From positions 740,013 through 804,012 of the forward strand of contig JAAOMT010000607.1 of NCBI GenBank assembly GCA_016748015.1: a DNA stretch of 64,000 bases, read 5' to 3'. The position numbers and the translations under genes are program-made. This document shows, one piece after another, positions 47,850-59,510 of this stretch. Below the pieces are notes generated by a model. That model saw only the letters and a program-made list of their open reading frames with translations. It was not told the origin of the DNA and did not search any database. This DNA comes from Geosiphon pyriformis (taxonomy: Eukaryota > Glomeromycota > Glomeromycetes > Archaeosporales > Geosiphonaceae). Numbering within the stretch: the stretch's first letter is position 1; every line of letters begins with the position of its first letter.

Positions 47850-48800
47850 TGTTGGAAGAAAAACTTTCTTGAATTAATATAAGTCTCTTAGAACCTTAAC
47901 AACAAAAACAATTGAAACAGCTAATAGCTGAATTTGCAAATATATTTGCAAAAGACAACAATAATCTTGGAAAAACTAATATTGTCCAACATCAGATCCA
48001 TACAGGAGATGCTCTATCAAAATGACAACAAGCCTATTAAGTTCTATCTACTAGCCACCAATTTATCAAAAAAGAGGTCCAAAAAATGCTCAATAACAGA
48101 TTGATTTAATCATCAAAAAGTCCTTGGGTCTCATCAGTGGTTCTTGTTAAAAAGAAAAATAGAAAAATCAGATTCTGTGTAGATTATTGTTAGCTCAACA
48201 GTATAACAATTGAAGATGCATACCTTCTTCTCAAAATTAATGACATATTAGATGCTTTAGGAAAAGCCAAGTTCTTTTCAACTTTAGAATTGGAAAATAA
48301 ATACTGGCAAGTCGAAATGGATCCAAAAGATCGACCAAAAACAGCATTTACCACCCAAAAAAGAAACTATGAGTTCAATGTCATGTTTTTTGAACTCTGT
48401 AATACACCAGCAACATTTCAGCGACTCATAAATGTTGTATATAAAAAACTCTTGTGGTAATGAGTAGTTGTTTATCTGGATGACACTAATATATATTCAC
48501 TAAGCTTTAAAGCCCATTTTATTTACCTGTAAGAAGTTTTTCAATGATTATGGAAAGCAGAATTAAAGTTGAACATTAAGAAATATTACTTTAGAAAAAC
48601 AAACTTAATCTTTTTTGGACATATAGTTAACAAAGACAGAGTCAAACCAAATCCTGAAACAATTAGTGTTGTCAAAAACTTTCAAACTTCCAAAAATACT
48701 ACAGAGCTACAAGGATTTATGGAATTAGTCTCTTACTATTGAAAGTTTATTAAAAAATTCTCAGAAATTGCCAAACCACTCAATTATCTCACCAATAAAA
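47850..48800 (+). pseudogene. E2 reverse transcriptase
   Basis: It resumes the dUTPase frame after E3: LIAEFANIFAKD, IVQHQIHTGDAL, VQKMLNNRLI, SPWVSSVVLVKKKN, FSTLELENKYWQVEMDP (motif A), FFELCNTPATFQRLI, then YLDD at 48473-48484, FFGHIVNKDRVKPNP and LQGFMELVSYY. This is the Ty3/gypsy RT layout. Stops at former Trp and Gln codons make it a pseudogene, but YLDD is intact. It would copy the element RNA inside the particle. Confidence 0.87.
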
Positions 48801-49290
48801 ATGTGCCATATCAATGGACTGAAGAACAACAGAAAGCCTTTGACACCTTCAAAACAAAGTTAACAACAGCTTTAGTTCTTGCTTATCCAAACTTCAACAA
48901 ACAGTTCCAACTAGCCACTGATGCTTCACATATAGCTTTTGGTGTTATTTTATTACAATTGAATAAAAATGGCCAGGAGCTAGTCATTGCCTATGTCAGT
49001 AGAACACTCAAGCCAACAGAACTTAAATATAACTCAACTGAATTAGAAGCTACTGCAGTCATTTGGACTCTTAAACATTTTCAACAATATCTGAAAAATA
49101 GAAAAAAATTTGACATCATAACTGATAATATTGGCCTTAAATGACTTAACAAAAAAAAAACTGAACAAAATACCAAACAGTCTTGATGGAATGATTTCCT
49201 AACAGACTACAAATATATTGTATACCACAAACCAGAAAAACTACACATCAATGTTAACAGTTTCTCAAGAATAAGACAAAATTAACACCA
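48801..49290 (+). CDS. E2 RNase H domain
   Basis: An open frame of 113 codons: PYQWTEEQQKAFDTFKTKL, then FQLATDASHIAFGVILLQ with the first Asp, LKYNSTELEATAVIWTLKHF with the Glu, and FDIITDNIGLK with the next Asp. It ends at TGA (49142), after which KPEKLHINVNSFSRI continues in the family pattern. It is an internal piece of pol that degrades the RNA strand, without its own start. Confidence 0.82.
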
Positions 49291-49529
49291 ACAGCAATCC
49301 CATTACAACTACTAACCTATTAACAAGACTAACCAAACAACAATAGATCCCAAAAATTACAACAATCTTAAAAACTATTTAGAGACTCTTACCATGCCAG
49401 AAAATTGGTTTCCAAGTAAAAAACATCGATTATAATACCAATTAAAACAATATTTCATACATTACAACAAAATCTATTACAAAAATCGCAAAAATCTAAA
49501 CCAATCACTCAGATTAGTACAAGAAAGTG

Positions 49530-50690
49530 AAAAAAAAACAATTTTATACAACATGCACACAGATTTTTCTTTAGCATACTTGGAAAGAGATGGAACAATT
49601 TAAAAAACTCTTGAACATTACTTTTGGTTTCACATGCAAAAAAACATTTGACAATATGTAGAATCTTGTAATAGTTGTTAAAGAAAAAAAGAATTCACCC
49701 AACAAAATTTTTAAATCCAATCAAAGTTAAACAACCTTTTGACAGAGTTGGAATTGATTTAGTCAGACCATTATCTATTACAATTCAAGAAAATTGTCAT
49801 ATTGTAGTTGTAGTAGATTATCTTATCAAATGGCCTGAAGCTAGAGCCATCCAAAAAGCAGATGCAAAATCAGTAGCAAATTTCATCTATGAAGACATTA
49901 TTTGTAAACATAGATACTCAATTGAACTTTTATTTGATCAAGAAATTTGTAAATGATACAATGTTAAAAGACCTCTATTATCATTTTATCACTCTCAAAC
50001 AAATAGACTTGTAGAACATTTCAACAGAACATTGTGTGAATTTTTAGCCAAAGTCTCAACAGATTTTGAGCAGAAATGAGATATATTTATTACATCAATA
50101 TTATTAGCTTACAGAACACTAAAACAAGATACTATGAAACACACACTATTTGATCTTACTTATGGAAAGACAGTAATATTATCAATTAATTTCACAGTAA
50201 AAACATATCCAGTACAACCAATCAATAAAAAAAATTTTCAAGAAACACTCCAAAGAAAAGCTTATACTTTTCTTAGTACACTGGAAGGAAAAAAATGGAT
50301 AGCAGCAACTCATATTGAACACTCTTAAGCTCAACAAATTACCACTAGTTACCAATGAATTTAAAATTGGAAATAAAGTTCTCTTATACAAAACTAAGGC
50401 TAAAAAACAATGGAGTAGAAAATTTGAAAACAAATGGGATAGACCATTTTATATCCACGAAATTCTAGGCAATGGATCATACAAGTTAAAATTTAATAAC
50501 AAAATACTAGCAAAAGTTGCATATAGAGATTAATTAAAACACTATTATTTCAAAAACAATCCTGAACCATTAATTTCACAAATTGGTACACATTCCCTTT
50601 TAGTTAATTCTGAAGATATTCTTCGAAATTTAGAACCAATAGTTATAATAAAACAACAACCAAACTTGAACACTTAATTTAACATTTTTC
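49530..50690 (+). pseudogene. E2 integrase
   Basis: The HHCC zinc part is read from MHTDFSLAYLERDGTI and LEHYFWFHMQKNI with YVESCNSC. The core has FDRVGIDLVRPL (first Asp), IELLFDQEICK (second Asp), and NRLVEHFNRTL (Glu). A TGA at about 49954 and others break it. The C-terminal part, FKIGNKVLLYKTKAKKQWS and FYIHEILGNGSYKL, is the usual gypsy tail. It inserts the cDNA; the 4-bp duplications in this window would be its product. Confidence 0.83.
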
Positions 50691-50989
50691 ACAATAACTC
50701 TTTTAAATACACAAAACATAAAACAAAAATAGTAAATAATTACAAAAAACATTCAAACCCAAAAACAAATAAAAAACCCTATATCCAAAATAATTTTCAT
50801 TATTTTTTTAGTTAGTCATTTTTTTTATCATGATTATTTTCCAAAATATCCAACAAATATTCCAAAAATTAATGTTAGCTTTAAAAACACTTCCTAACTT
50901 ATTTATAATGATTAATAGAAGTTAAATTAATTACATTTAGAAAGAAACCACAGTCCCAATAGTAAATAATTCTCAGAATTATTATCTCT

Positions 50990-51539
50990 ATAGAAGAAAA
51001 ACAAAAAGTTACTCTGGAAATCAATTACCAAAACTTTTGAAACAAGCACTAAAAAAAAATCTTTTATTTGCCCCTATTAACATTTCACCAAATGCCACAA
51101 TTTAACAAAAACTTCTACTATTTCTTAATGAACAGAACAATGAACATACCCTTATCTATAAATATTTTCATATTGGAAAAACACTTTATGAATGAAAACT
51201 GGAACTTGAAACAACCAACATCACTTCTAAAGCTATACAAAAACAAATTCACAATAAATTCAAGACAGCAGCTGGACTAATAAACACTCACTACAAATTT
51301 AGAGCAGCATTTAAACTCTATAATTTATTTAACACTTGTGAAAACGTCCTACAAAATCTAATATTTCATCCAATGAAGATTCAATACATTGGAAAGCTTA
51401 CAAAACTGAAATTTCAACAATTTTCAGACCAAATTACTTCAATTATTTTGGGCTACTATCTTAACATTACAGATAGTACTTGGACTTTGATAAAGTTCAG
51501 TTTTGAGGAGAAAATTATGTTACCAGTAGAATTTTAGCT
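50990..51539 (+). pseudogene. E2 3' accessory ORF between integrase and LTR
   Basis: One frame reads TLIYKYFHIGKTLYE, a TGA, then LELETTNITSKAIQKQIHNK, INTHYKFRAAFKLYNLF and QFSDQITSIILGYYLNI, ending in the LTR at 51538. I do not recognise it. No transmembrane segment suggests an envelope. It lies where extra ORFs of gypsy elements usually sit. Confidence 0.5.
51503..51518 (+). other. E2 polypurine tract
   Basis: TTGAGGAGAAAATTA directly before TGTTACCAG. It resembles the E1 tract (AAAAAAAGAGAAGATAA at 56302-56318) and that of E3. Confidence 0.65.
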
Positions 51540-52496
51540 AGTAATTAATATAAAATTATCCTTATAATTCCTATTATTAATTAGTATATTATTATCATTT
51601 CAATTATTACTTATTATTTAATCAAATTATTAAATATCATTACTTAATCAATAATCCAATTTGTATTATAGAAATTAAGATGATCAAATTACACAATATT
51701 CTGAACCATTTAATATAGTCAAAATTCGCCGAAATTAATAAAAATTGGCCGAAATAATCAATAGTTTAGTGAAATAACTTGTAGTTTGCCAAAATGTATC
51801 TTTAGTTTACCAAAATTGTAGCAAAGAGAAAAATGCAAATTCAAAAACTAGTACTACAACAAGTTGTATAAAAGAAGAGCTTTTCTCTTTAAAAAAATAT
51901 ATTTTCTCATAGTATTTTATCATAGCATTCTATTTTAGATATCTTAAATTGAAACAAATTATCTTTTACACATCTCAAATAAAAATTAAAATATTCAAAA
52001 ACCAAATTCTTGAATTATTACATTTGAAATTCTCTCAACACAACTAACATTTTGAAATTGATTAGCTACCAATTTTAATAATCTGTTAGTGACTCCAGGT
52101 TTGGATAGAAAACGTTTCCCTTGACAGAATTCTATTTCTTTTACATTTTTTTTATTTTTATTTTTATTTTTATTTTCTTATTATAATTATTAAAATAGCT
52201 TACAAATGAGATTCCTGTAGAAGAGTTGACTTTGACAGCAAAATAACTACACATTTTTAGTAAGCTTCCAGATGAGCAATTCCTAAAAAAGAATTGATGT
52301 TCACTACAACATAACTACACAAAGTAATTGATATGGAATTGGCTATTCTATTTATAAGCCCAGCAGTTCAAATTATAGGAGATAATTTAAAGATAAATTC
52401 AGTTACTGGAGGTCCAACTACTTCCTGAAAATGTGAATTCACAGCAAATCAACATTAACAACATTCAAGAAAAAAGACCAAAAACCTCCAATAACA
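51519..52496 (+). repeat. E2 3' LTR (978 bp)
   Basis: It runs from TGTTACCAGTAGAATTTTAG to CTCCAATAACA. It shows the empty site of the LTR inserted at 36595 in the 5' copy. Confidence 0.87.
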
Positions 52497-53640
52497 ACAT
52501 TGTTGAAATACCAAGAAGAACCATTATTGAATATTTAACCACTGAAGTTGAAGACCAATCACCAAACCACATTCCAAACCTCCTACCACTATGTGGATAT
52601 GTGGACATCACATTACAAGCTATATATGGACAAAATAAATGCTATTTGCTTTAATCAAAACAATTAGAACAAATAAACTTGGGAAACTTAGACCCACTAC
52701 AATATATGTAAATCAAGATGCTACTTAACAACTTCACTAATATTTTTGCAAATGAAAATGAGTTTGGCAGAACTGACATCATTTAGCATCAGATTAAAAC
52801 TAGAAATATCATGTCAATTAAACAAAGAACATATAAGATATTACCAGCCAGCCATAAAATCATCTGACAGAAAATTAATCAGATGCTAAACAACAAGTTA
52901 ATTTAATCATCCATGAGTCTATGGTTATTACCAGTGGTACTAGTTCATAAAAAGAATGGGAAAATTTGCTTTTATGTAGATTATAGAAAACTCAACAGAA
53001 TTACCTATGGAAACAGTTATCTGATCCCATAGATCCAAGAATTATTTAATGTTTTTGGTGGAAAGAAATAGTTTTTAACATTGAATTTAGATAGTAGTTA
53101 CTAGCAAGTAGCCATGAATCCAGCTGACAAAAAAAAGATTGCATTCACAACAAAAAAGAGAAATTTTGAATTTAAAGTAATGCTATTTGGCTTAATGAAC
53201 ACTCCAGCCATATTCTAATGACTAATAGAAATTGTTTATACTAGACTACTATAGATATTAATAGTCGTATATCTGAATGACACTAATGTATTCTTAAAAA
53301 CATTTGATAATCATTTTTATTATTTCCAGTAAGTGTTCGAAAGACTCAAACAGGCAAAATTAAAATTGAATGCAAACAAATGCTTCTTCAGCAAAACAGA
53401 ATTAAAATTCTTGGAACATATTATGAGCAAAGACAGCATCAAAACAGATTGAGATAGTAAAGAAATTTCTAGTACCAACCAATTTGATTAAACTATGAGC
53501 ATTTTTGGGATTTGCAGATTATTATTGCCACTTCATTAGAGACTTTTCCAAACTGGCTCAACCATTTCATTAGCTTCAAACCAAGAATATCAAGTACAAG
53601 TAGATAAAAACCCAGCAAGAAGCTTTCAATATACTGTGGG
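52497..53640 (+). pseudogene. E1 dUTPase tail and reverse transcriptase
   Basis: It starts with the end of the dUTPase tail, VEIPRRTIIEYLTTEVEDQ and LCGYVDITLQAIYG, which rejoins 36402 in frame. Then come LLNNFTNIFANENEFGRTDI, VVLVHKKNGKICFYVDYRKL, FKVMLFGLMNTPAIF and YLND at 53270-53281, where the second Asp of YLDD is AAT or equivalent. KLKLNANKCFFSKTELKFL follows. Many stops are present. Direct fusion of dUTPase to RT is best seen here. Confidence 0.86.
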
Positions 53641-54080
53641 AAAAGCTTATCTAAGCACCAGTATTGATCTATCTAAATCACAGCAAATTATTCATCATCA
53701 CTACTGATGCATCAAGTCAAACATTGAGAGCTGTACTATCTCAGAGAGGACTGGATAGAAGAGAACACCCAGTAGTATACACTAATCACAGTTTGAGTTC
53801 AGCTGAAAAAAAATATGAAACACCAGCATTAGAACACTTAGCTATCTATTGAACAATCATTAAATGGAAGAAATACTTAAACCAGAAATTCGAGGTGTAT
53901 ACTGATTACAAAGGATTGACATCAATCCAAAAGCAAAAATTCAGAGATGATTGCCACATAAGATAAAAAATAGCACTTTTATTATATACTTATACTATAC
54001 ATTATAAAAAAGGAAAAAAACACAGAAATGCTGATGGTTTGTCATGAATGAAACATATCTAAAAACATTTTAAACCCAAA
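53641..54080 (+). pseudogene. E1 RNase H
   Basis: LFIITTDASSQTLRAVLSQR (first Asp), EKKYETPALEHLAIY (Glu), KFEVYTDYKGLTSI (Asp) and HRNADGLS. A short open frame covers 53664-53852. Confidence 0.8.
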
Positions 54081-54249
54081 AAAATATAATAAAAAGATGA
54101 ATACACAAAAATACCAACAACTTTAACATTATATAAATACTAAACAGTTTAAGAAGAAATTATCTCAAAAAAAACAAAACAACATAAAACAACAATCAAA
54201 ATATTTTATCACCTATCACAATCTATTTTATCAAAAGAACCAAAAGAAT

Positions 54250-55460
54250 TCTAAACAATTAACCAAAGTAATTACAGAACCAGAAAAAAAAACAATACTA
54301 TTTAACATGCACTTAAATTTAACAGCAGGACATTTCCATAAAAAAGCAACCATAGAAAGAACCAAAAATAGATACTATTGGCCATTCATGTATTTAGATA
54401 TCATTCAATATGTTCAAAATTGTGATATTTGTCAGAAAAAAGGAAGAACAAGACTCAACAAGCCATTAAGATCAATCAAAGTAAGACAACCATTTGATTA
54501 TATTGGAATTGACTTAGTCAGACCATTAATAATAACTAGCAAAGAGAACAAATACATTGCAATAGCCATGAATTATCTTACTAAATAGCCAGAAGCAAAA
54601 GCAATTCAAAGAGCGGATGCAAAATCCGTTGCCAAATTTGTCTATTAAGATTTGATCTGTTAACACAAATATCCAAAAAAATTATTATCTGACCAAGGAA
54701 CTCATTTTGTGAATAGAACATTAACAGAACTAAGTCAAAGATTCGGAATAAAGAGACCATTATCATCATCATATTATCCACAAACCAATAGATTAGTCAA
54801 AAGATTCCATAGAACATTGTACAAAGCAATAGTCAAGATCAGCCAAGAAAACCAGAACAAATGAGATTTATTCATACCATCAGTATTATTTGTTTATTGG
54901 ACAATAAAGCAAGATACTACACAAGCAATACTATTTGAATTAGTATACAGTAAAACAGCAATATTACCAGTTGAGATAAAGATCAATATATATTTAATAG
55001 AACCAATAACAAAAGATAATTTCTAAGAAACATTGCTAAAAAGAACATATGACTTAATGAAAACACTAGAAAACAAATGACAAAAAACAGCTAATAACAT
55101 CCAAAAGTCACAAGAAAAACGTATAACAACCAACTACCAGATAAACCAATCAAATTCAGAATTGAAGACAAAGTACTATTATATTGTACCAAAGCAGAAA
55201 AACAGTGGAATGAAAAGTTTGATCCAAAATGAGATAGATTATTTTACATACATGAAATTTTGGAAAATAGATCTTACAAGTTATGATTGGAAAACAGAAT
55301 TCTAAAAAAAACAGCACATGAAAATCATTTAAAAATTTATCAAACAACACAAGAATTAATATCATTGGTATCACAACTAGAAGCACAAATTCTATTAATC
55401 AGATCAGAAGATATACCACGAGATATGAAACCAATTATAATCATCAAAACATAGCTACTC
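54250..55460 (+). pseudogene. E1 integrase
   Basis: A zinc part with AGHFHKKATIERTKNRYYW and CDICQKKGR, then FDYIGIDLVRPL (first Asp), LLSDQGTHFVNRTL (second Asp) and SYYPQTNRLVKRFHRTLY, where the expected catalytic Glu is Lys (AAA at 54799-54801). The tail FRIEDKVLLYC-like stretch and YIHEILENRSYKL follow. Inactive. Confidence 0.82.
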
Positions 55461-55929
55461 ACATGCTGAAACTTAGATATTATGCACATATAAGTCTTGA
55501 GACCACAAAGAAGAAAATAATAAAAATTTCAAATATGGACCTTTTAAACAAAATTTTAAAATTATCTAAACAATTATTTGATAAAATCCAAAATTTACAT
55601 TTTAAATAGAGATTATAATTAATAAAAAAGAGAAAAAATATAGAGATAAGAGAAAAAGAGAAATAGGTAAGAGTTTAACTAAAACTAATTATTCCCATTC
55701 TTACACTTCACCCAAAAAAAAAATTTTACAAAAAGAAATTAAATATACTTCTCAGGTAAGACATAGAGAAAAAGGAGGAGAAAAGGAAAAAAAGTGGGAA
55801 AATTAGATAGAAGACAAAAACAATTATATACAATATACTTGGCCTTTGAGCTAGAAAAAATTAAAAAATCTTTAACTTGTGGGACCAAACTCTCTGAAAC
55901 AGGAGAGTGAACACCAAACAATGCCCAAA

Positions 55930-56300
55930 AGTGAAAAGAAAGACTTCTTTCAACATATTGGTTTTACAAAATTAGAGAACAACTAGACTTAAAAAACCCA
56001 TATGAAGACTACAATTAGAAAACTTTCAACAAAGAAGCAATGTGACAAGTAGAAGAATTCATAGAAAGGAGCAATCTAACATTATACTACAAAACAGTAT
56101 GTTAATTATACATTGCTTTCTAATATTGTCTAAATGTACTATTGAATGAATCTTTGAAAAAGATAACAGTTAACAACATAGAACAAATGACTAATTAACA
56201 GTTCAAAGATCTACAAAAAACTATAATTAACATAATCATCGAAAATTACATGAATAAAGTTTTATTAACAAACATAATTGATTTTGCAGAAGATTAATAT
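55930..56300 (+). pseudogene. E1 3' accessory ORF remnant
   Basis: One frame with a few stops reads STYWFYKIREQLDLKNPYED, QVEEFIERSNLTLYYKTV, NVLLNESLKKITVNNIEQM and IIENYMNKVLLTNIIDFAED, ending with TAA just before the purine tract. It is unlike the E2 ORF at the same place. The stretch 55461-55930 before it is low in complexity. Confidence 0.45.
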
Positions 56301-56318
56301 TAAAAAAAGAGAAGATAA

Positions 56319-57264
56319 TATTACTTGAAAAAAGAAAGCCAATCAAAAAAAGAAGAAAAAATGTGACTTAAAAAAATGTGACAAAATGTAAAAGAACACA
56401 GAATAATATACAATAATATTGAATAATACATTATAACATAGGATAACATATTATAATACAAGATAACACAAAATAATGCATTATAATATAGAATAACATG
56501 TTATAATGCAGGATAATACAGAATAATGTGTAATAACATCAAATAACATATTATAACATAGGATAATTAATTATAATATAAGAAAACAAAGCAATAGCTA
56601 ACAAAAACAAACAATCCAAAGCAATCCTGTAAAACTAAAAAATATATATATATATAGTAATAGCATTAAAAGCAGAAAGAAGAGAATTTCCAGACAGAAA
56701 TTTATTAGTTACTATTTCTAGTTAAAAACATATCATTCCAAAATATTAATAAATATACTTATTCAGCATCTCAAATCTAATTGCTTACTATCAAGCTCTA
56801 AATGTTGATAGTAATTGATACTTAAACCACACAGAAATAATAGCTCTTAATCATGGCTATTAATGAAATACTAACTTGTATTGTTTTGGCTTAATTTTTT
56901 TTATTTATTTTTTTATTTTATTGTATCTTATTGGTGGTTTATTAAACTTTTAAGGATTAAGTGCTGAGTTATTGATGTCAAAGATTGTCTGATAAAAGAC
57001 TCCTGCAAGTGGGTAGAACGCATAAGAATTACAGATTGCTTATCAGAGGATTGCTGGCCATCAAGCTGAAAAAAAATTGATAGAATTGCAATTCCAGAAA
57101 GCTATAGATAAAATAACATGGGAATCTCTGTTTATTATACAAAAAACTCAATCAAAAACCTTCAGAATGCAAAAATATTCAGATCACTACTATTCCATAT
57201 CCATTAAGCATCAAGTTATAGGTTTGTTATTTACTTTAACTACCTAAAATAATCATCTATAACA
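56319..57264 (+). repeat. E1 3' LTR (946 bp)
   Basis: It runs from TATTACTTGAAAAAAG to CATCTATAACA, in step with the 5' LTR along its whole length, preceded by a purine tract. Confidence 0.85.
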
Positions 57265-58478
57265 ATAGCCAGACTGCCATGAATACATGTGTCTCAGAGT
57301 TAAGTATGTTAGATCCCAATTTTTGTAATTGTTGCTAAATAGAAAAAAAAACATATTGCAAATCTGATTGGTGTTAAGAGTTTGTTAGTGTTTTGATTAA
57401 AAATCAAAAAACATATTGGTATCTTGGATAATGTTTATGCAGATGCTTTAATAAATAAGACTGCTTAATTACTCTTATTATTGTTTAACAACATATATAA
57501 ATGCTTTATTAAAGCTAATAAGTTGCCAGTATTTGGCAATGTTTGTTATTTTGTTAAAGATATATATAAGTTAATAGGTTGTGCTCATTAAGAGAATAGT
57601 TCTAATTCTAAGATGTTAAATGTTTTGCCAAGTTGTGAAGTTGATTGGGTTCAGACTACTGCTGTTTGACATCTAAATTCACATATGTTAGCAGATTTAA
57701 TGAGTAAAATTTTGACTGCTTTGTATACATATTTTATAAAAACAGTATATAGAAGACTGCTTATTGCTGTTAAAAAAAAACTACAACAAAAATTATTCAG
57801 GTGTATTGTGCTTACAATATAAAAAGATTAAATTTTCTGATTATGTGTTTACATGTTTCAAGAAATATGATTCTTATAAGAAGATTTTAATCAAGTATAT
57901 TATAGTTTGGAGGTCTTTAGCTGGGTTTTATATTCTATTACCTTCTGTTGTTGTGGAATTTCTTTTTTTATATGTGTTTAATATTAGTCTATATGCTTTT
58001 TTTTATAAAAGCTTTATGCTTAAGAATTGATATAATAAGACTATATAAATGTTTGATGATCATAAGAAGACTATTCAGATTTTGATCAATTTTGTGTATA
58101 ATTTGGGTAAATAATATTATTTTGAATTGTGGGAGTTTAAGTTTAAATATTAGACAGATATAGAAAAGAGTAATTTGGTTGGTAATTTTGGGGTGTTGTT
58201 AGTTAAAACTCATTGTTTAGTATCAAGTTTGTTAAATAAAATGGTTTGTTTGCTCAGTATTGATAATTTTTTTGGAGTTAATTTTGGTTTTCATAAGCAT
58301 TGTTTGTTTTTTTTTGGTCTGAATAATGTAACAACAGTCTATATAAAGACTTAGTGTTGCTTTAATTGGTCTGAGTGATTGGTCACATGTAAAAAAAGCA
58401 TAAATTATGTTTAGTTGGAGTTTCTAGTTTTAACTCTGTATACTAAATAGTGATTGAAATACACTCATTAATGAATAA
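57265..58478 (+). mobile_element. LINE-B 3' part: RNase H tail, zinc motif and 3' end
   Basis: Frames with stops match the LINE-D C-terminus: YADALINK, KMLNVLPSCEVDWVQTTAV, IVWRSLAGFYILLPSVVVEF and CFNWSEWLVTC (compare CCPDWLK and LVTC in LINE-D). The zinc Cys/His positions are partly lost (LCLQYKKIKFSDYVFTC). It ends with ACTCATTAATGAATAA, the LINE terminus here. Everything between early ORF1 and late RNase H is missing relative to a full LINE, about 4 kb. Confidence 0.78.
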
Positions 58479-58644
58479 TTTTATAATATAAAATTATTTA
58501 TTAATTATATTAAAAAAAAAATAAACTATATAATTTTATTTAAAATAAATAAATTTATTAAAATAAAAGTTATTATACAAATTTATATTTATGTTAAAAC
58601 TTTTATTTTGATATATCTAAATATTATAATATTTAAAATCCAAT

Positions 58645-59510
58645 AAAAACTTCTTTCTTTCTTATATTCACAAATCCTCAAAGAGCATTTTTCTGAAAAA
58701 GAAGTTTTTTATTTTTTTCTTGTTAATATTTCACAATTTTTCTTTCTAATAACCCATTTTTCGTGGACTTAAAAGCTGCTTCTAGTAACAACATGTCTAA
58801 AAAAAGGACACCAAAGGGTGCTTTTCATGGTTCTATTGGTGGCTTCTTTTCGCAGAAGAAGAAAGTTTTGCTTGAGAACATCAAACACTCAGGTGACAAA
58901 AAGGATATCTCTTTGAACAAGTCTGAGCTTGGTGACAATGTGTTCTCTGATGTGGATAGTATGTCTGGTAATGAAGAAAGTGCTAATATAACTGGCATCA
59001 ATGTTGGGTCTCTTCTGGATTTAGCTGCCAACACTCCTAAAGCCAAGCATATCAATACTGGTGCCATTTTCAGTTCACTTCTTGGATCTCCTAATTTTGT
59101 TATAGATGATGATGAAGATGTCTCTCTTTCTTCTTGTCTTTTAATCTCTTTAAAAAAAAAATGAGTTGACCCAAAAATTGTTAAATCTCAAGTTGAAGTG
59201 TCTATTAGAAAGTTTTTTGCTTTTGACATTAATTTTAGTGCTGTGGAAGGAAAATCAGTAATGGCAAAGACTCAATTCATTAGAAAATTTTTTTTATTAG
59301 TCAATGGTTTTAGGGGGCCACTATCTCCTCAAAATTTGAAGAGATCATCCAATCAATGTTTACTTCAGAAAAAAGCATGGAGATGGCTGCATCATTGGCC
59401 AGAGAAAAAGGGATCAATATAAATGGCAATTTTAAGAGACAAAAAATAAGGTTAGATCAGGCTGTGGTGATTAAGGAAATTCCCATAGATATGCCTAAAG
59501 ATATGATCAT
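58645..59510 (+). mobile_element. LINE-C 5' part: leader and ORF1 start, cut by E5
   Basis: The leader AAAACTTCTTTCTTTCTTAT precedes ATG 58793. ORF1 reads MSKKRTPKGAFHGSIGGFFS, an acidic Ser-rich region, LGSPNFVIDDDEDVSLSSC, a TGA at 59161 (probably a former Trp), then VEVSIRKFFAFDINFSAVEG, a frameshift, and AVVIKEIPIDMPKDMI, all matching LINE-A ORF1. It stops exactly where the E5 LTR starts (TGTTACCC at 59511). Confidence 0.83.

Larger units (their letters stand above)
36403..52496 (+). mobile_element. E2: gypsy-like LTR retrotransposon with dUTPase, inserted in E1
   Basis: Family-C LTRs bound it: 36403-38396 (with another LTR inside) and 51519-52496. It is flanked by ACGT and ACAT, a 4-bp duplication differing by one transition. 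Without nested insertions it is about 9.8 kb with gag, PR, Cys-rich region, dUTPase, RT, RNase H, integrase and a 3' ORF. Nonsense codons and a few shifts make it non-functional, but the checked catalytic residues of PR, dUTPase, RT and integrase are kept. It is younger than E1, as its position requires. Confidence 0.88.
30172..57264 (+). mobile_element. E1: gypsy-like LTR retrotransposon with dUTPase, split by nested insertions
   Basis: E1 is bounded by LTRs of 944 and 946 bp in the same orientation. Without its insertions (34437-35215 plus flank and 36403-52496 plus flank) it is about 10.2 kb and encodes gag, protease, a Cys-rich region, dUTPase, RT, RNase H, integrase and a short extra ORF. 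The coding halves on each side of E2 rejoin in frame (NVVEIPRR). It is heavily decayed: protease DSG is NSG, dUTPase motif 3 Asp is Asn, YLDD is YLND and the integrase Glu is Lys. The flanks of the outer LTRs, ACTC and ATAG, do not match, so it may result from recombination or a deletion. Confidence 0.88.
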
